This document shows positions 35,238 through 44,226 of a stretch of 64,000 nt of DNA, in pieces. The position numbers were made by a program, and so were the translations under genes. Position 1 is the first letter of the stretch; the number at the start of each line of letters is the position of its first letter. Below the pieces are notes generated by a model. The model worked only from the letters and a program-made list of their open reading frames with translations, made no database searches and was not told the DNA's origin. Origin of the DNA: Corynebacterium cystitidis (GTDB lineage: Bacteria; Actinomycetota; Actinomycetes; Mycobacteriales; Mycobacteriaceae); contig NZ_LT906473.1 in assembly GCF_900187295.1 (NCBI RefSeq), positions 2,480,001 to 2,544,000 on the forward strand. The letters are read 5' to 3'.

Positions 35238-35920
35238 CACTCAGAATCCTCCCCTGAAACAACAACCCACGCCGATTCCTCGCCGAACTGACTCTCCGTC
35301 GCCGCAACTTCATCGCCTGCAAAATCGTCTACAGTATCCACACTATTAACCACGCGAGTAACAATCTTGCGCATGGTCTCAGATGTCTCCAGACTTGGCG
35401 CTACGCCAGATACCACAAGTGTCCAAGTGGTCTGCGCTAAAGGCAAAAACCCCTGATGCACATACACGTCACGCCGATCAGTCATCGGGCCGGACTGTCG
35501 AGTCGACTCCGCCAACACCCACCCCACACCAGCCCGAGTACGACCATACTCAACTAACGCGCCCTGACACGCCTCCTCCACAGACACAAGCGAAGCCGAC
35601 TGCGGTGAAGAATCCATCCAGCCAAACGTCAACGACGCCACAGACAAAACCGACCCCTCAACCACACCACCTTTCAACAACACCGCCACAGCACCCGCAT
35701 CCTGGGCAGCCTTCACCGCCTGAGACAATATCTGACCAGCCTGCCGTTTCTGTGCAGATTTCAGCCGAAACCCCGAAAAGACCGCCTCCACCGTACGATC
35801 AATCCTTCCCCGCCACGTCTCAGGATGAATATCAAGCACACAAAACGTCGGCGGAAGCTCTACCCTCCACTTAAACGGCGGGCGTGGTGCCTCCTGCCGG
35901 TAAACAACCTCAGACCCCAT
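35237..35920 (-). CDS. Unknown protein, first gene of the RHS toxin operon
   Basis: About 227 residues from ATG 35920. Other in-frame starts up to 36004 exist and a TTG or GTG shortly upstream with GGAGGGG cannot be excluded. The sequence is soluble with mixed alpha/beta pattern: APRPPFKWRVELPPTFCVLD, then AGAVAVLLKGG and TTWTLVVSGVAPSLETSETM. I do not recognise the family. Similar proteins of this size accompany WXG100-type secretion genes in actinobacteria, and the stop-start overlap TGATG with the next gene ties it to the toxin operon. Its role may be as a chaperone, but that is a guess from context. Confidence 0.55.
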   Translation of the reverse strand: MGSEVVYRQEAPRPPFKWRVELPPTFCVLDIHPETWRGRIDRTVEAVFSGFRLKSAQKRQAGQILSQAVKAAQDAGAVAVLLKGGVVEGSVLSVASLTFGWMDSSPQSASLVSVEEACQGALVEYGRTRAGVGWVLAESTRQSGPMTDRRDVYVHQGFLPLAQTTWTLVVSGVAPSLETSETMRKIVTRVVNSVDTVDDFAGDEVAATESQFGEESAWVVVSGEDSE

Positions 35921-36401
35921 CACACCCACCAACTTGACCGACCCCTCCACTAAACATCCCCAGTTCCACACTCTTATCAAAATACAAGACAAAAACCACG
36001 TCAATCCCTCACATGCAACCTTAAAACACAGCCAATAATAGCAACATCCCCATGACTTCGAACATTGTCGAATACAGCCTGCTTACCCGAAGAAAAAGGC
36101 CGATAGAGAAACAAACAACATAAGAGAACGGGGGGCACGTTATCAGCAAACTATTACAATGCTCCAAGCCCGCACCCAGTAAGCATTGTACCCCCAAACC
36201 ACCCCCAAAGCCGCCTAAAAAACACCAACTACCACGCGCACGAAGAAGCGCATATAGGGAGGAGACCGTGGGCGGCCCGTACGGCACGATGCGTGTGAAA
36301 TGCGTATGATGGTGCGCACAGATACGCGGTGTCGCTTCGCGAGGAGCGGCATGTTTTACAAGTACTAAAAACCAAACGACGTAAAGGTAAGGCTAAAACA
36401 T
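35921..36401. other. Divergent regulatory region between the toxin operon and ftn
   Basis: No gene is seen in about 400 bases. It must carry the promoter for the leftward toxin operon (AT-rich part, 35960-36200) and for ftn (36300-36400). A perfect short hairpin is not evident. It is the right border of the acquired island. Confidence 0.5.
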
Positions 36402-36890
36402 ATGAACGAAAAGCTATACGCAGCTCTGAACGATCAGGTAACCAAGGAATTTGAGGCGGCGTTGGTCTACCGCCAGCTGTCCTACGAAATGGACCGCCTG
36501 TCGCTTCCAGGTATGCAGAACTGGTTCGAAGAACAAGCCGCTGAAGAAATCGACCACGCCAACCGCTTCGCAGCACACCTCCTAGACCGTGGCGAAAAAG
36601 TGACCATCGGCAAGATCGAGATCGAAGCGCTCAACATTAATTCTGCTCTCGACGCCTTCGAGGCATCGTTGGCACACGAGAAAAAGGTTTCCGCCTCCAT
36701 CCGTGATATCGCGCGGATTGCAGATGAAGTCAAAGACTACGACTCGCGCCCACTGCTCCACGAATTCCTCGCTGAGCAAATCGAGGAAGAGGCAGACGTC
36801 TCCGAGATCGTCGACCAGCTACGCCTAGTGGACAACGAGGGCACCGGCGTTCTACGCCTGGATACCTCCCTGGGCCAGCGCGACGACTAA
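36402..36890 (+). CDS. ftn: Ferritin (non-haem iron storage)
   Basis: The 162-residue ferritin has the helical bundle and di-iron residues: Glu in EFEAALVYRQLSYEMD, EEQAAEEIDHANRF carrying the ExxH pair, and the later Glu residues of EFLAEQIEEEADVSEIVD. It would oxidise and store Fe(II). AGGTAAGG lies about 10 bases before the ATG. A damaged copy of the 3' half occurs at 26463-26849. Corynebacterial ferritin is known to depend on DtxR, but the upstream sequence has only a poor match to a DtxR box. Confidence 0.93.
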   Translation: MNEKLYAALNDQVTKEFEAALVYRQLSYEMDRLSLPGMQNWFEEQAAEEIDHANRFAAHLLDRGEKVTIGKIEIEALNINSALDAFEASLAHEKKVSASIRDIARIADEVKDYDSRPLLHEFLAEQIEEEADVSEIVDQLRLVDNEGTGVLRLDTSLGQRDD

Positions 36891-36908
36891 CCACAACAGT
36901 CTCCGGAG

Positions 36909-37532
36909 CTACGGGATCACGTCTACCGGCTCGGCATGGGCATCCATCCAGCCCAGCACTTGACGACGAATCCCTTCCGGAGCCGCACCAAAACGACGCA
37001 CACCAGTCGCATTAAGCAACCACCCCGCATCAAACTTTTCTGGCGGTAACGGGCCAACAAACTCATACGGGAACCCAAAAGCGTCGAAAGCACGAACCAC
37101 CAACCTGCGCGTCACACTATCAAGCTGGCGTGGGTGCTGCGGAAACAGGGCGCGACCACCGCTAAAAAGCACTGGGGTAGCAAAACAGGCCTCAACAACA
37201 AGACCATCGTGATCGATGAGCCACGCCTCCCCACCAGACGGTTTCACCGAGGCCAACCATTCCAGATCCGGCCCTTTGACCAGTGGGCTAGTGCGATCGT
37301 CGAAAAGCGAACCCATGATTCGCACCGAATCCTCTTCCACTCTCGCGGGACGCCTACGCACACTCACACCGGCAGCCGTAAACTCCAAACGTGGCGAGCC
37401 GCGCACCCCGGACAACAACCGGCGGAGCTGATCTATGGGCACCCCAGTAGCGCGGTGGAAACGCTGCAAATGCAAACTCAGCCCGCGCACTTTCCCATCC
37501 CGAACAGTGAAAGAATCAGCAGCTAAAAGCAT
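36909..37532 (-). CDS. pabC: Aminodeoxychorismate lyase-like class IV aminotransferase
   Basis: PLP-dependent enzyme expected to release p-aminobenzoate from aminodeoxychorismate for folate synthesis. Class IV features seen: catalytic Lys in LVKGPDLEWL, the substrate-side Glu in DHDGLVVEACFATP and the phosphate loop region DSVTRRLVV. At 207 residues it is shorter than E. coli PabC (269), with a shortened N-terminus beginning MLLAADSFTVRDG. Overlaps the 3' end of pabB by ten bases, so the two are one operon and translationally coupled. Confidence 0.85.
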   Translation of the reverse strand: MLLAADSFTVRDGKVRGLSLHLQRFHRATGVPIDQLRRLLSGVRGSPRLEFTAAGVSVRRRPARVEEDSVRIMGSLFDDRTSPLVKGPDLEWLASVKPSGGEAWLIDHDGLVVEACFATPVLFSGGRALFPQHPRQLDSVTRRLVVRAFDAFGFPYEFVGPLPPEKFDAGWLLNATGVRRFGAAPEGIRRQVLGWMDAHAEPVDVIP

Positions 37533-38923
37533 AAAAGCTTCCTAAAGGGGCGGAGCTTTACCTCCACTTCCTCAAGCTCAGCTGCGGTGTCACTTAAAGC
37601 AGTGATGGCCCCGCCCACCCCATAGCTGAGCTCACCACCGTCTACTACCACGGTACGGATCAACACTGAAAAGTCAGCGGCACCATCCGCCGTGATATGC
37701 CCCGCTACTCCCGAATACCAGCCACGCCGCTGCGGTTCAAGGACGTGTAACGCCTTTACCGCACGGGCCTTCGGAGCGCCGGTCATCGAACCCGGAGGCA
37801 TGCACGCCTGCACCACATCCACGGGCCCAACACCTGGCCGAAGCTGGCCCTCAACAGTACTGATCAGCTGGTGAGCATCCGAAAACGTATGCACCTCACA
37901 CAACTGCGACACCTGCACCGAACCGGGGCGGCACACCTGGCAGAGATCTTCACACATGATGTCCACAATCATGCGGTTTTCCTCAAAATCCTTCTTACTG
38001 GCCGCAAGCTCAGCAACAATCGCAGCATCCTCAGCAGGCGATACGCCACGGCCACGCGTGCCCTTAATCGGATTCACCTGCACCTTTCCATCACTGGTTA
38101 CCTGAAGGAAACGCTCCGGCGAAGCCGACAAGAAAGCAGTGTTATCAATATTCCACAGACTAGCCATTGGTGTCGGAGAGTGCGCGCGCAAACGCAGATA
38201 AAGATCCAGCACAGCGTCGTCGGAAAGCGTGCCGTCGGAAAGCGTCGTCCGCCACGAGGTGGTTAAGCATAACTGCGCGCACTGCCCTGCCGCAATCAAC
38301 TCCTGGCACCGTGCGATCATGGCCGCGTACTGGTCACGGCGCACATCCGGCACCGGTGCCTTCAACCCTAAAGAGGCGGGATCACCAGCGCTATTCCCGC
38401 CGCGAGCAGCCACCTCCTGCCCAGCCAATTCTTGCGGAAGCGTCGCCTCGTAGCTGTGATAAAGCCACAGCTGGCCATGCTCCTGGACCACCACAACATC
38501 AGGTACCAGCACTAACGCCTGCGTAGACTCGTAGTTCAGCGCCACAAAATAGCCCGGCTGGTAGCCAGGCCCGTTAGTAGGCTCGTCCGCCACACCCACC
38601 GGAAGCGCCGGAAGCTGGTCAAGCCCACAGGTTCTCCCCGCCCAACCAGAACCCATATTCGCCCCGATATAGCTGCGCTGGCCCGTGGGGTGCTCACTAT
38701 CCGCACTATCAAGCCAGACAAATCCGTCGGCATTGGCAGAAAGAATCCGGGCAAGGTCGGGCAGAGTGCCGCCAATACGACGCACCTGCCATTGCTGTGG
38801 TAAACCCATAGGCGAAAACGATACCGGAACACTGGCCCACCCCATAGTTGTCAGCACATGAAACGACGTTGTTCCCACCTGCCCCGACACGAAAGGCCAC
38901 TCGAAGTTTTTCCAGTAGAACAA
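37523..38923 (-). CDS. pabB: Aminodeoxychorismate synthase component I (PabB)
   Basis: Chorismate-binding enzyme, 466 residues. Core motifs: FLSASPERFL, NPIKGTRGRG, ENRMIVDIMCEDL, VHTFSDAHQLISTV, PPGSMTGAPK and the C-terminal YSGVAGHI/FSVLIRT. The PIKGT lysine-containing motif is what separates PabB/anthranilate synthase from isochorismate enzymes. It converts chorismate plus ammonia to aminodeoxychorismate; the glutaminase PabA is not in the window. Coupled to pabC. Confidence 0.9.
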   Translation of the reverse strand: MFYWKNFEWPFVSGQVGTTSFHVLTTMGWASVPVSFSPMGLPQQWQVRRIGGTLPDLARILSANADGFVWLDSADSEHPTGQRSYIGANMGSGWAGRTCGLDQLPALPVGVADEPTNGPGYQPGYFVALNYESTQALVLVPDVVVVQEHGQLWLYHSYEATLPQELAGQEVAARGGNSAGDPASLGLKAPVPDVRRDQYAAMIARCQELIAAGQCAQLCLTTSWRTTLSDGTLSDDAVLDLYLRLRAHSPTPMASLWNIDNTAFLSASPERFLQVTSDGKVQVNPIKGTRGRGVSPAEDAAIVAELAASKKDFEENRMIVDIMCEDLCQVCRPGSVQVSQLCEVHTFSDAHQLISTVEGQLRPGVGPVDVVQACMPPGSMTGAPKARAVKALHVLEPQRRGWYSGVAGHITADGAADFSVLIRTVVVDGGELSYGVGGAITALSDTAAELEEVEVKLRPFRKLLCF

Positions 38924-38957
38924 TGGCTGGCGCTAGTCGCCGGGTAATGTGTAGGCC

Positions 38958-39968
38958 GTGTTGAGGTGGATTCTAGTGATTGCAGCGTCGCTCGGTTTGG
39001 GCGTGCTGTTTACCTACCTCAATATTCCGGCGGCATGGATCCTCGGCGCGATCATCGCATCGGGTGCGATGGCGCTCGGCACGGGCCGCGAACTGAGCGT
39101 GGACCGCACCTTCCACAGGTTTGGCCGTGGCATCATCGGCGTGTTAGCCGCGGTGCCGCTGTTCGGTGTGCCCGCGTCGGAACTGCTCAGCTGCCTTTTG
39201 CCCGGATTGGTGGTTTCTGCGGTCACGGTCGGGATTGGTTTCGGCGGCGGCCTGCTGCTGTCGCGCCACGGTGTCTCGCGCGAAACCGGCGTGCTGTCGA
39301 TGCTGGCCGGCGGCGCCTCTGTCATGCCCGCCATCGCCACCGATCTTGGTGCCGACGTCCGCTACGTCGCCCTCACCCAGTACTTGCGGCTGCTCGCCGT
39401 TTCCATGACGTTGCCTGTGGTGGCGTCTTTCTTGACAGTGCCCGGCACAAGCACCATCGCGCTTAACGACGACATCCCCTGGTGGATGTGGCTCATCGTG
39501 GCGGTGATCGCCCTTGTCGGCTCGCCTCTGGCACAGGTGGTGAAGCTGCCGGTGCCAAGCGTGTTCGGGCCGCTGATTCTTACCGTTGTCGTCTCCCTCT
39601 TTGTCCCCGGTGGGGTGGTGGCACCACCACTGCTAGGAATCTTGGCGTTCTTGGCCATCGGCTGGGAGTGCGGTGGTGCGTTGTCGGTGCCCGCCTTGAA
39701 GCGATTCGCACGCCTGCTACCTGCAACGATCACGTTCATCGTGGTGATCATGGTTGCCTGCGCGCTGACCGGGGTGGGGCTGATGAACTGGCTGGACATC
39801 TCCTACTTTGAGGCCTACTTGGCCACCAGCCCCGGCGCCTTGGAGACCGTGCTGGCGCTGGGTGCAGAAGGCGGTGCTGGTCCTGCGGTGATTGCGATCC
39901 AGTTGATCCGGCTGGTCAGCATCTTGGTGATCGCCGGTTACCTGCCAAAGATCCTGCGCCGGATCTAG
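38958..39968 (+). CDS. AbrB-family membrane protein (putative ammonia monooxygenase-type, COG3180)
   Basis: The 336-residue protein has about nine TM helices in two similar halves, as in TIGR03082 AbrB-duplication proteins: YLNIPAAWILGAIIASG in the first half and VKLPVPSVFGPLILTVV in the second. The ASVMPAIATDLGADVRYVAL stretch is typical. GTG 38958 is the only reasonable start. Function is not established for the family; a transport or regulatory membrane role is likely. Divergent from pabB across 34 bases. Confidence 0.78.
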   Translation: MLRWILVIAASLGLGVLFTYLNIPAAWILGAIIASGAMALGTGRELSVDRTFHRFGRGIIGVLAAVPLFGVPASELLSCLLPGLVVSAVTVGIGFGGGLLLSRHGVSRETGVLSMLAGGASVMPAIATDLGADVRYVALTQYLRLLAVSMTLPVVASFLTVPGTSTIALNDDIPWWMWLIVAVIALVGSPLAQVVKLPVPSVFGPLILTVVVSLFVPGGVVAPPLLGILAFLAIGWECGGALSVPALKRFARLLPATITFIVVIMVACALTGVGLMNWLDISYFEAYLATSPGALETVLALGAEGGAGPAVIAIQLIRLVSILVIAGYLPKILRRI

Positions 39969-39990
39969 TTCCCTCTCCGTTTCAGTCCCT

Positions 39991-40069
39991 CCTCTCCCGG
40001 CCCCTAACTCCTCTCCCGGCCCAACCCTCCCTCTTCTCCCGGCCCACCCCTACCTCTTCTCCCAGCCCA
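39991..40069 (+). repeat. Degenerate CTCTCCCGGCCCA tandem repeat
   Basis: About four units of 19-24 bases, each with CTCTCCCGGCCC or CTTCTCCCRGCCC, lie between the AbrB-type gene and the first palindromic element. Non-coding. Confidence 0.55.
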
Positions 40070-40168
40070 CCCCTAAAAGGAAGTAATCACACTTGGAGGT
40101 CTGTCACTCTGGCCCCAGAATTGGCTAAAAATGTGGAACCTCACGGTGTGATTACTTCCTTTTGGAGG
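40070..40168 (+). repeat. Palindromic element, copy A
   Basis: Arms AAAAGGAAGTAATCACAC (40075-40092) and its perfect complement (40146-40163) enclose about 53 bases with a small inner hairpin TCTGG/CCAGA. Outside the arms the flanks still pair (CCCCT with GGAGGGG, imperfect). No coding capacity. Same orientation as copy C, inverse to copy B. Confidence 0.9.
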
Positions 40169-40191
40169 GGCAGGCTACTGGGCAGAGCCAA

Positions 40192-41139
40192 CTATCCCTG
40201 CCGAACCGGTTCCCATGGCTTGGGGCTTTCCGCCCGTACGTGCTCCCTCAAAGCATCCTTAACCAGCTGCAATACGCGGTCGCGGTGTTTGAGAAGATCC
40301 CTAGGTGTAAAGCGCAGAACCCAATATCCACGGTTGCGGAGATATTTTTCGCGCTTGCTTTCTCGCCTTAGCACCTCAGCAACCTCTGCATCACTGGAAT
40401 ACTTCACATCCCCATCTATTTCGATGATGAGAACCCCATTGACCACAACGTCAACTCGATACGGCCCCACCGCCGCTTGGACGACGATGTTGGTAAACCC
40501 TTCGTCGATAAGCAAAATGCGAATATAAGTCTCAAAAGGTGATTCCACACCGCGCTCAGCCAATTCGATCGCGCGACGAATACTGCCAGACCCACGCACG
40601 CGCCCCAGACCACGCAGCTGATCCTCCAGGTCAGCTTTACTCCAACCATGCGCAAGGGCCCAATCACAAGCAATCGCACCTTCGGTGACCCCATGGAACC
40701 GGGCGATATCGATAGCTGTTCGTGCAGGTGTGGTAGCACGGCATGTGCCAATACGATGGTAATCCTCCGGAAGCAGAATCATCGAGCGGTATGTAATGCC
40801 GTCAACGCGATCACGGCGCGGAGGCTGGTACCCATGAGGATTGGCGATCTCGACGGTTTCGGGCGTGAAATTAACCACCCACATTCCCTGCGTCCGGGCG
40901 GCGGAGCGTCCGACGAGCACCGCTTTGTATGCCGCTGTTCCGACAGCAACTGCATGAGCAGTCCTTTTTGCGCGCCACGATAACTGTTCATAAACCGGTT
41001 TGCTCATATGAAAACCAGGATGCAAGGTGACAAAGTCATCGGTATTAACGGCTCGCAGCAGGTCAGCGTCCCGGCGCCCCAGATTTCGCGCATTGACAAT
41101 ATTCTCTGCCAGCCATGCCAGCGACGGATCATGATTCAT
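40192..41139 (-). CDS. DUF559-domain nuclease-like protein with AbiEi-type N-terminus
   Basis: The 315-residue protein has an N-terminal winged-helix/AbiEi-like part (LLRAVNTDDFVTLHPGFHMS) and a C-terminal DUF559 (Vsr/MutH-like PD-(D/E)xK) domain: ESPFETYIRILL, then YRVDVVVNGVLIIEIDGD with the D...ExD triad, and YLRNRGYWVLRFT. Probably a DNA endonuclease; biological role unknown. Family common in actinobacteria as isolated genes. The gene is flanked on both sides by inverted copies of the palindromic element (A and B), which suggests that it moved as part of a unit. Confidence 0.75.
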   Translation of the reverse strand: MNHDPSLAWLAENIVNARNLGRRDADLLRAVNTDDFVTLHPGFHMSKPVYEQLSWRAKRTAHAVAVGTAAYKAVLVGRSAARTQGMWVVNFTPETVEIANPHGYQPPRRDRVDGITYRSMILLPEDYHRIGTCRATTPARTAIDIARFHGVTEGAIACDWALAHGWSKADLEDQLRGLGRVRGSGSIRRAIELAERGVESPFETYIRILLIDEGFTNIVVQAAVGPYRVDVVVNGVLIIEIDGDVKYSSDAEVAEVLRRESKREKYLRNRGYWVLRFTPRDLLKHRDRVLQLVKDALREHVRAESPKPWEPVRQG

Positions 41140-41179
41140 ACCCCTTTAGACTGACGAAACGTGGTCTAGGTTCCATGCG

Positions 41180-41227
41180 CCTGGATAAGTGTATGGATAA
41201 GGGCCTGGATAAGAGCTTGGATAAGGG
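41180..41227 (+). repeat. Four tandem 12-bp GGATAAG units
   Basis: CCTGGATAAGTG, TATGGATAAGGG, CCTGGATAAGAG and CTTGGATAAGGG lie head to tail upstream of the DUF559 gene. Either slippage expansion or clustered binding sites. Confidence 0.75.
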
Positions 41228-41295
41228 CAGGAAGTTGGGCCATCGCGCGCCCGCCCGCCCCTCACCCCTCAGGCCGCACACCCTCACGCCCTTTA

Positions 41296-41392
41296 CGCCA
41301 AAGGGAAGTAATCACACTGTGAGGTTCCACAGTTTTAGGCAATTCTGGGGCCAGAGTGAAAGACCTCAGTGTGTGATTACTTCCTTTTGGCG
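41296..41392 (-). repeat. Palindromic element, copy B (inverted)
   Basis: Left arm 41296-41317 and right arm 41371-41392 pair for 22 bases with one mismatch (AAAGGG in place of AAAAGG). The outer part CGCC/GGCG differs from copies A and C but is itself complementary. The interior is the reverse complement of copy A with a few changes. Confidence 0.9.
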
Positions 41393-41398
41393 TAGGGG

Positions 41399-41510
41399 AT
41401 GCGGCAGCGCAGGGGAAACGGCACCGCAGCAGGGGCTACAGCACCGCAGTAGGGAAAACGGCAGCGCAGGGAAAGCGCAGTAGGGGCTACAGCAGCGCAG
41501 GCAAAGCCCA
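41399..41510 (+). repeat. Degenerate CGCAG-rich tandem repeat
   Basis: Units of about 20 bases around AGCGCAGGG and ACCGCAGYAGGG, with GGGGCTACAGC occurring twice, fill the space between palindromic copy B and the stop of the DUF885 gene. Non-coding. Confidence 0.5.
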
Positions 41511-41516
41511 GCCGAA

Positions 41517-43202
41517 CTAGCCGTTCAGCACTTCGTTGCGCAGCAGATCCATCGGCATGGAGCCTAGCTTCAACGCAGCGTCATGGAACTCGGTCAGAGT
41601 TTGTCCTTCCGCCAGGGCATCGTGGCGCAGGTTCTGCCAGGCGCGCTCACCCAGCGCGTACGACGGTGCTTGACCTGCCCAACCAAGGTATCGGTCCAGC
41701 TCAAAGGACAGATTCATCTCATCCATTGCGGTGTTGTCGCGCAGAAACGCCTTGGCGTAGGAGCCATCCCACACACCGGTGCCCTCAGGCACCTTTTTGC
41801 CGAGATGTACACCTATGTCCAATACCACACGGGCTGCGCGCAAGCGTTGCGAATCCAGCAAGCCCATTTGGAATCCGGGATCCTGCAGGTAACCGAACTC
41901 GGCCATCAGTGATTCGGCGTACAAGGCCCAGCCCTCACCGTGGCCAGCATGCCAGTTCACGGCTCGACGCCACAGATTTAAGTTGTCTTTTTCGGTCAGC
42001 GTGATGCCCATTTGCAGGTGGTGGCCCGGCACACCTTCGTGGTAGACGGTGGCCAGTTCTTGCCAGGTGTGAAAGGTCTCTTGGCCTTTCGGCACAGACC
42101 ACCACATGGTGCCCGGCCGGGAGAAATCTTCAGTGGGCGGGGTGTAGAAGATGCCGCCAGACCCGGCCGGATCGATCCTGCATTCAAGTGTCTTTAGCTC
42201 TTCGGGGATGGTGAAGTGCGTGCTATCGAGGTCTTCGATTGCCCGCGCAGATACCTTCTGCATCCATTCCTGCAGCTCTTCGGTACCGTTGAGGCGATAG
42301 CGTGGCTCCTCGTTGAGGCGGCGGTACGCGACGCGCACGGGGCAGTCATCGTCGAAAAGCGTGCGTGACAGCTTTTTTTGCTTGCCGACGATCTGGTGCA
42401 GCTGGTCCAGGCCCCACTCGTAGGCCTCATCCAGGTCGGTTTGGAAGCCCAGGTAGTACTCGGAAAGTAGTTCGTAGCGCTCGCGTCCGACTGCGTCTTC
42501 GTGTGGTGCCAGCGGTGAAAGTTCGGTTGAAAGCCAGTCGGCCATCTCGGAAAAGGCCCGCTTTGCGGATTCAACGGGGGCAGACTCCGGATCAACTCCG
42601 AGTTCTTCGAGCATGCTGCCCTCGTAGGAGAGTTCCTCGCACTGGCTGATTACGGCGTCGATCTGGCGGTGCGCTGCAACATTGCCTTGGGAGGCGGCTT
42701 CCGCCAACGACTCGCGGTATCCGTGCAACGATTGTGCTACCTGGGAGAGGCGCGAGGCGATGTTGTCGATCTGCTCGGGGGTGTCGCGCGGCATGAGGGA
42801 GAAGGTGTCGCGGATGGTCTGCACTGGCGACTCAATGTTATTCAGCAGGCGCAGGCACTCACCTTGGTGGTGCAGTTCGAGGTGCAGGCCGAGGCGGTCG
42901 CGGAGGATCGCTGCGGTGACGTGGTCGATGTCGTCGAAGTCATCGTCGTCGTCGGAGTCGTCGGTGCCGTCGTTCAGTGCATCGACGTCGGCGATGAGGT
43001 CGCGGATGCGGTCGGCGATGGAGTCCCAGTATTCGGGTGAGAAGTCTTGGAGCCGGTCATCGTAGCCGAGAAGGCCCAGTTCAGTGGCCCGTGTTGGGGA
43101 GATGTCCACCAAGTCGTATACGAAGTTTTCGCAGGTGGCGTCCAGGAGGGATGGTTGTCGAGCCGGAGACTCAGAATCGTAATCATGAGACTGGGAAGTC
43201 AT
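41517..43202 (-). CDS. DUF885-family putative metallopeptidase
   Basis: The 561-residue protein has the HEGVPGHHLQMG motif (HExxx-GHH) of DUF885, seen as a zinc-peptidase-like site, and a helical fold akin to M32/M3 enzymes. Other markers are RNGEGWALYAE-like GHGEGWALYAESLMAE and LEHGQRLRAARVVLDIG-like segments. Residues 85-100 form an Asp-rich run that varies between species. No signal peptide, so cytoplasmic. Substrate unknown. Confidence 0.82.
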   Translation of the reverse strand: MTSQSHDYDSESPARQPSLLDATCENFVYDLVDISPTRATELGLLGYDDRLQDFSPEYWDSIADRIRDLIADVDALNDGTDDSDDDDDFDDIDHVTAAILRDRLGLHLELHHQGECLRLLNNIESPVQTIRDTFSLMPRDTPEQIDNIASRLSQVAQSLHGYRESLAEAASQGNVAAHRQIDAVISQCEELSYEGSMLEELGVDPESAPVESAKRAFSEMADWLSTELSPLAPHEDAVGRERYELLSEYYLGFQTDLDEAYEWGLDQLHQIVGKQKKLSRTLFDDDCPVRVAYRRLNEEPRYRLNGTEELQEWMQKVSARAIEDLDSTHFTIPEELKTLECRIDPAGSGGIFYTPPTEDFSRPGTMWWSVPKGQETFHTWQELATVYHEGVPGHHLQMGITLTEKDNLNLWRRAVNWHAGHGEGWALYAESLMAEFGYLQDPGFQMGLLDSQRLRAARVVLDIGVHLGKKVPEGTGVWDGSYAKAFLRDNTAMDEMNLSFELDRYLGWAGQAPSYALGERAWQNLRHDALAEGQTLTEFHDAALKLGSMPMDLLRNEVLNG

Positions 43203-43341
43203 GACTAGAAAGTGTATCCAATTCCGCTGTCACTGCCTACTTATTTATCGGCTATTTCGTGTTGAGACCCCCGTTTGTGCAGGTGACACGACACCTAATT
43301 GGTTGCGCGCCTCAGCTGTTGCGCGCCTAAGCTTAAGCAGC

Positions 43342-44187
43342 ATGACGGGACATGACTCTTTAATGCAGCCACCATTGGAAAAGACAGTAGAGGAAACAGT
43401 TGAGGAAACAGTAGAGCAAGCAGCCGAACAGGCTCAGGCCTTAGTAGCCAATGCCCGACATATCGAGGTGTTCACAGGTGCCGGCATGTCGGCTGATTCG
43501 GGCATCGCCACCTTCCGCGACGCGCAAACGGGGTTGTGGGAGAACGTGGACCCTACCGCCCTGGCCTCCATTGATGCGTGGGCGCAGGATCCGGAGCCGA
43601 TGTGGGCTTGGTACCTGTGGCGCGCCCACCTTGTTAATCAGGCCGAGCCGAATGCTGGCCACCGCGCCATCGCTGATTGGGGCATGCGTAGCGGCACCCG
43701 CAACGGCGCGCATCACGACGTGAAGGTCACGGTGACCACCCAGAACATCGACAATTTGCACGAACGCGCCGGCTCTTCTGATGTAGCACATCTCCATGGC
43801 TCTCTTTTCCACTACCGTTGTTCCATTTGCTCGCGGCCGTGGAAAGCACCCGTCGAGCTTCCCGACGAACCCGTCGAACGTCTCACCCCGCCCACCTGCC
43901 CGTTGTGTGGCAATTTAGTGCGTCCTGGAGTTGTGTGGTTTGGTGAAGCGTTGCCGCCCCGCGAATGGGAGAAGGCGGAGCAGCGGATGAATGAGGCAGA
44001 CCTTGTGGTGATCGTCGGAACGTCCGGGGTGGTGTATCCTGCTGCTGGTTTGCCGGTGATCGCGTATCAGCGCGGCACGCCAATTATTGAGGTAACGCCG
44101 AAAAGGACGGACTTATCGACGATCGCCTCTGTGGTTGTTGAAACCACTGCGGCGCAGGGGCTGCCCAGGATTTTTAGCGATGCGTGA
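43342..44187 (+). CDS. NAD-dependent sirtuin (CobB-type), C-terminus altered
   Basis: NAD-dependent protein deacylase. Motifs: GAGMSADSGIATFRD, TQNIDNLHERAG, HLHGSLFHYRC, zinc cysteines CSIC and CPLC, and RPGVVWFGEALP. ATG 43342 is chosen; the frame is open earlier but not sirtuin-like. A Glu/Thr-rich stretch (EKTVEETVEETVEQ) precedes the domain. The stop TGA lies inside a 46-base segment copied from the nearby HAD gene (44181-44226), so the last residue(s) come from a recombination joint. The protein is otherwise complete. Confidence 0.88.
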   Translation: MTGHDSLMQPPLEKTVEETVEETVEQAAEQAQALVANARHIEVFTGAGMSADSGIATFRDAQTGLWENVDPTALASIDAWAQDPEPMWAWYLWRAHLVNQAEPNAGHRAIADWGMRSGTRNGAHHDVKVTVTTQNIDNLHERAGSSDVAHLHGSLFHYRCSICSRPWKAPVELPDEPVERLTPPTCPLCGNLVRPGVVWFGEALPPREWEKAEQRMNEADLVVIVGTSGVVYPAAGLPVIAYQRGTPIIEVTPKRTDLSTIASVVVETTAAQGLPRIFSDA

Positions 44188-44226
44188 CAGCCTGGAATGG
44201 TTTGCGGAGTTCGATGCCGTGATTTT
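44181..44226 (+). repeat. 46-base inverted copy of a HAD-gene segment
   Basis: The sequence from TGCGTGACAGCC to GTGATTTT matches the reverse complement of 45986-46031 with two mismatches. It joins the sirtuin end to the MFS remnant. Confidence 0.85.

Noticed and set aside
36380..36401. DtxR iron box upstream of ftn
   Set aside because: Best alignment matches only about 12 of 19 consensus positions and the right half is poor; ferritin control by DtxR is known in related species, but the sequence here does not show it.
41180..41510. CRISPR array
   Set aside because: The repeats here are short contiguous tandem units without unique spacers of constant length, and no cas genes are near.
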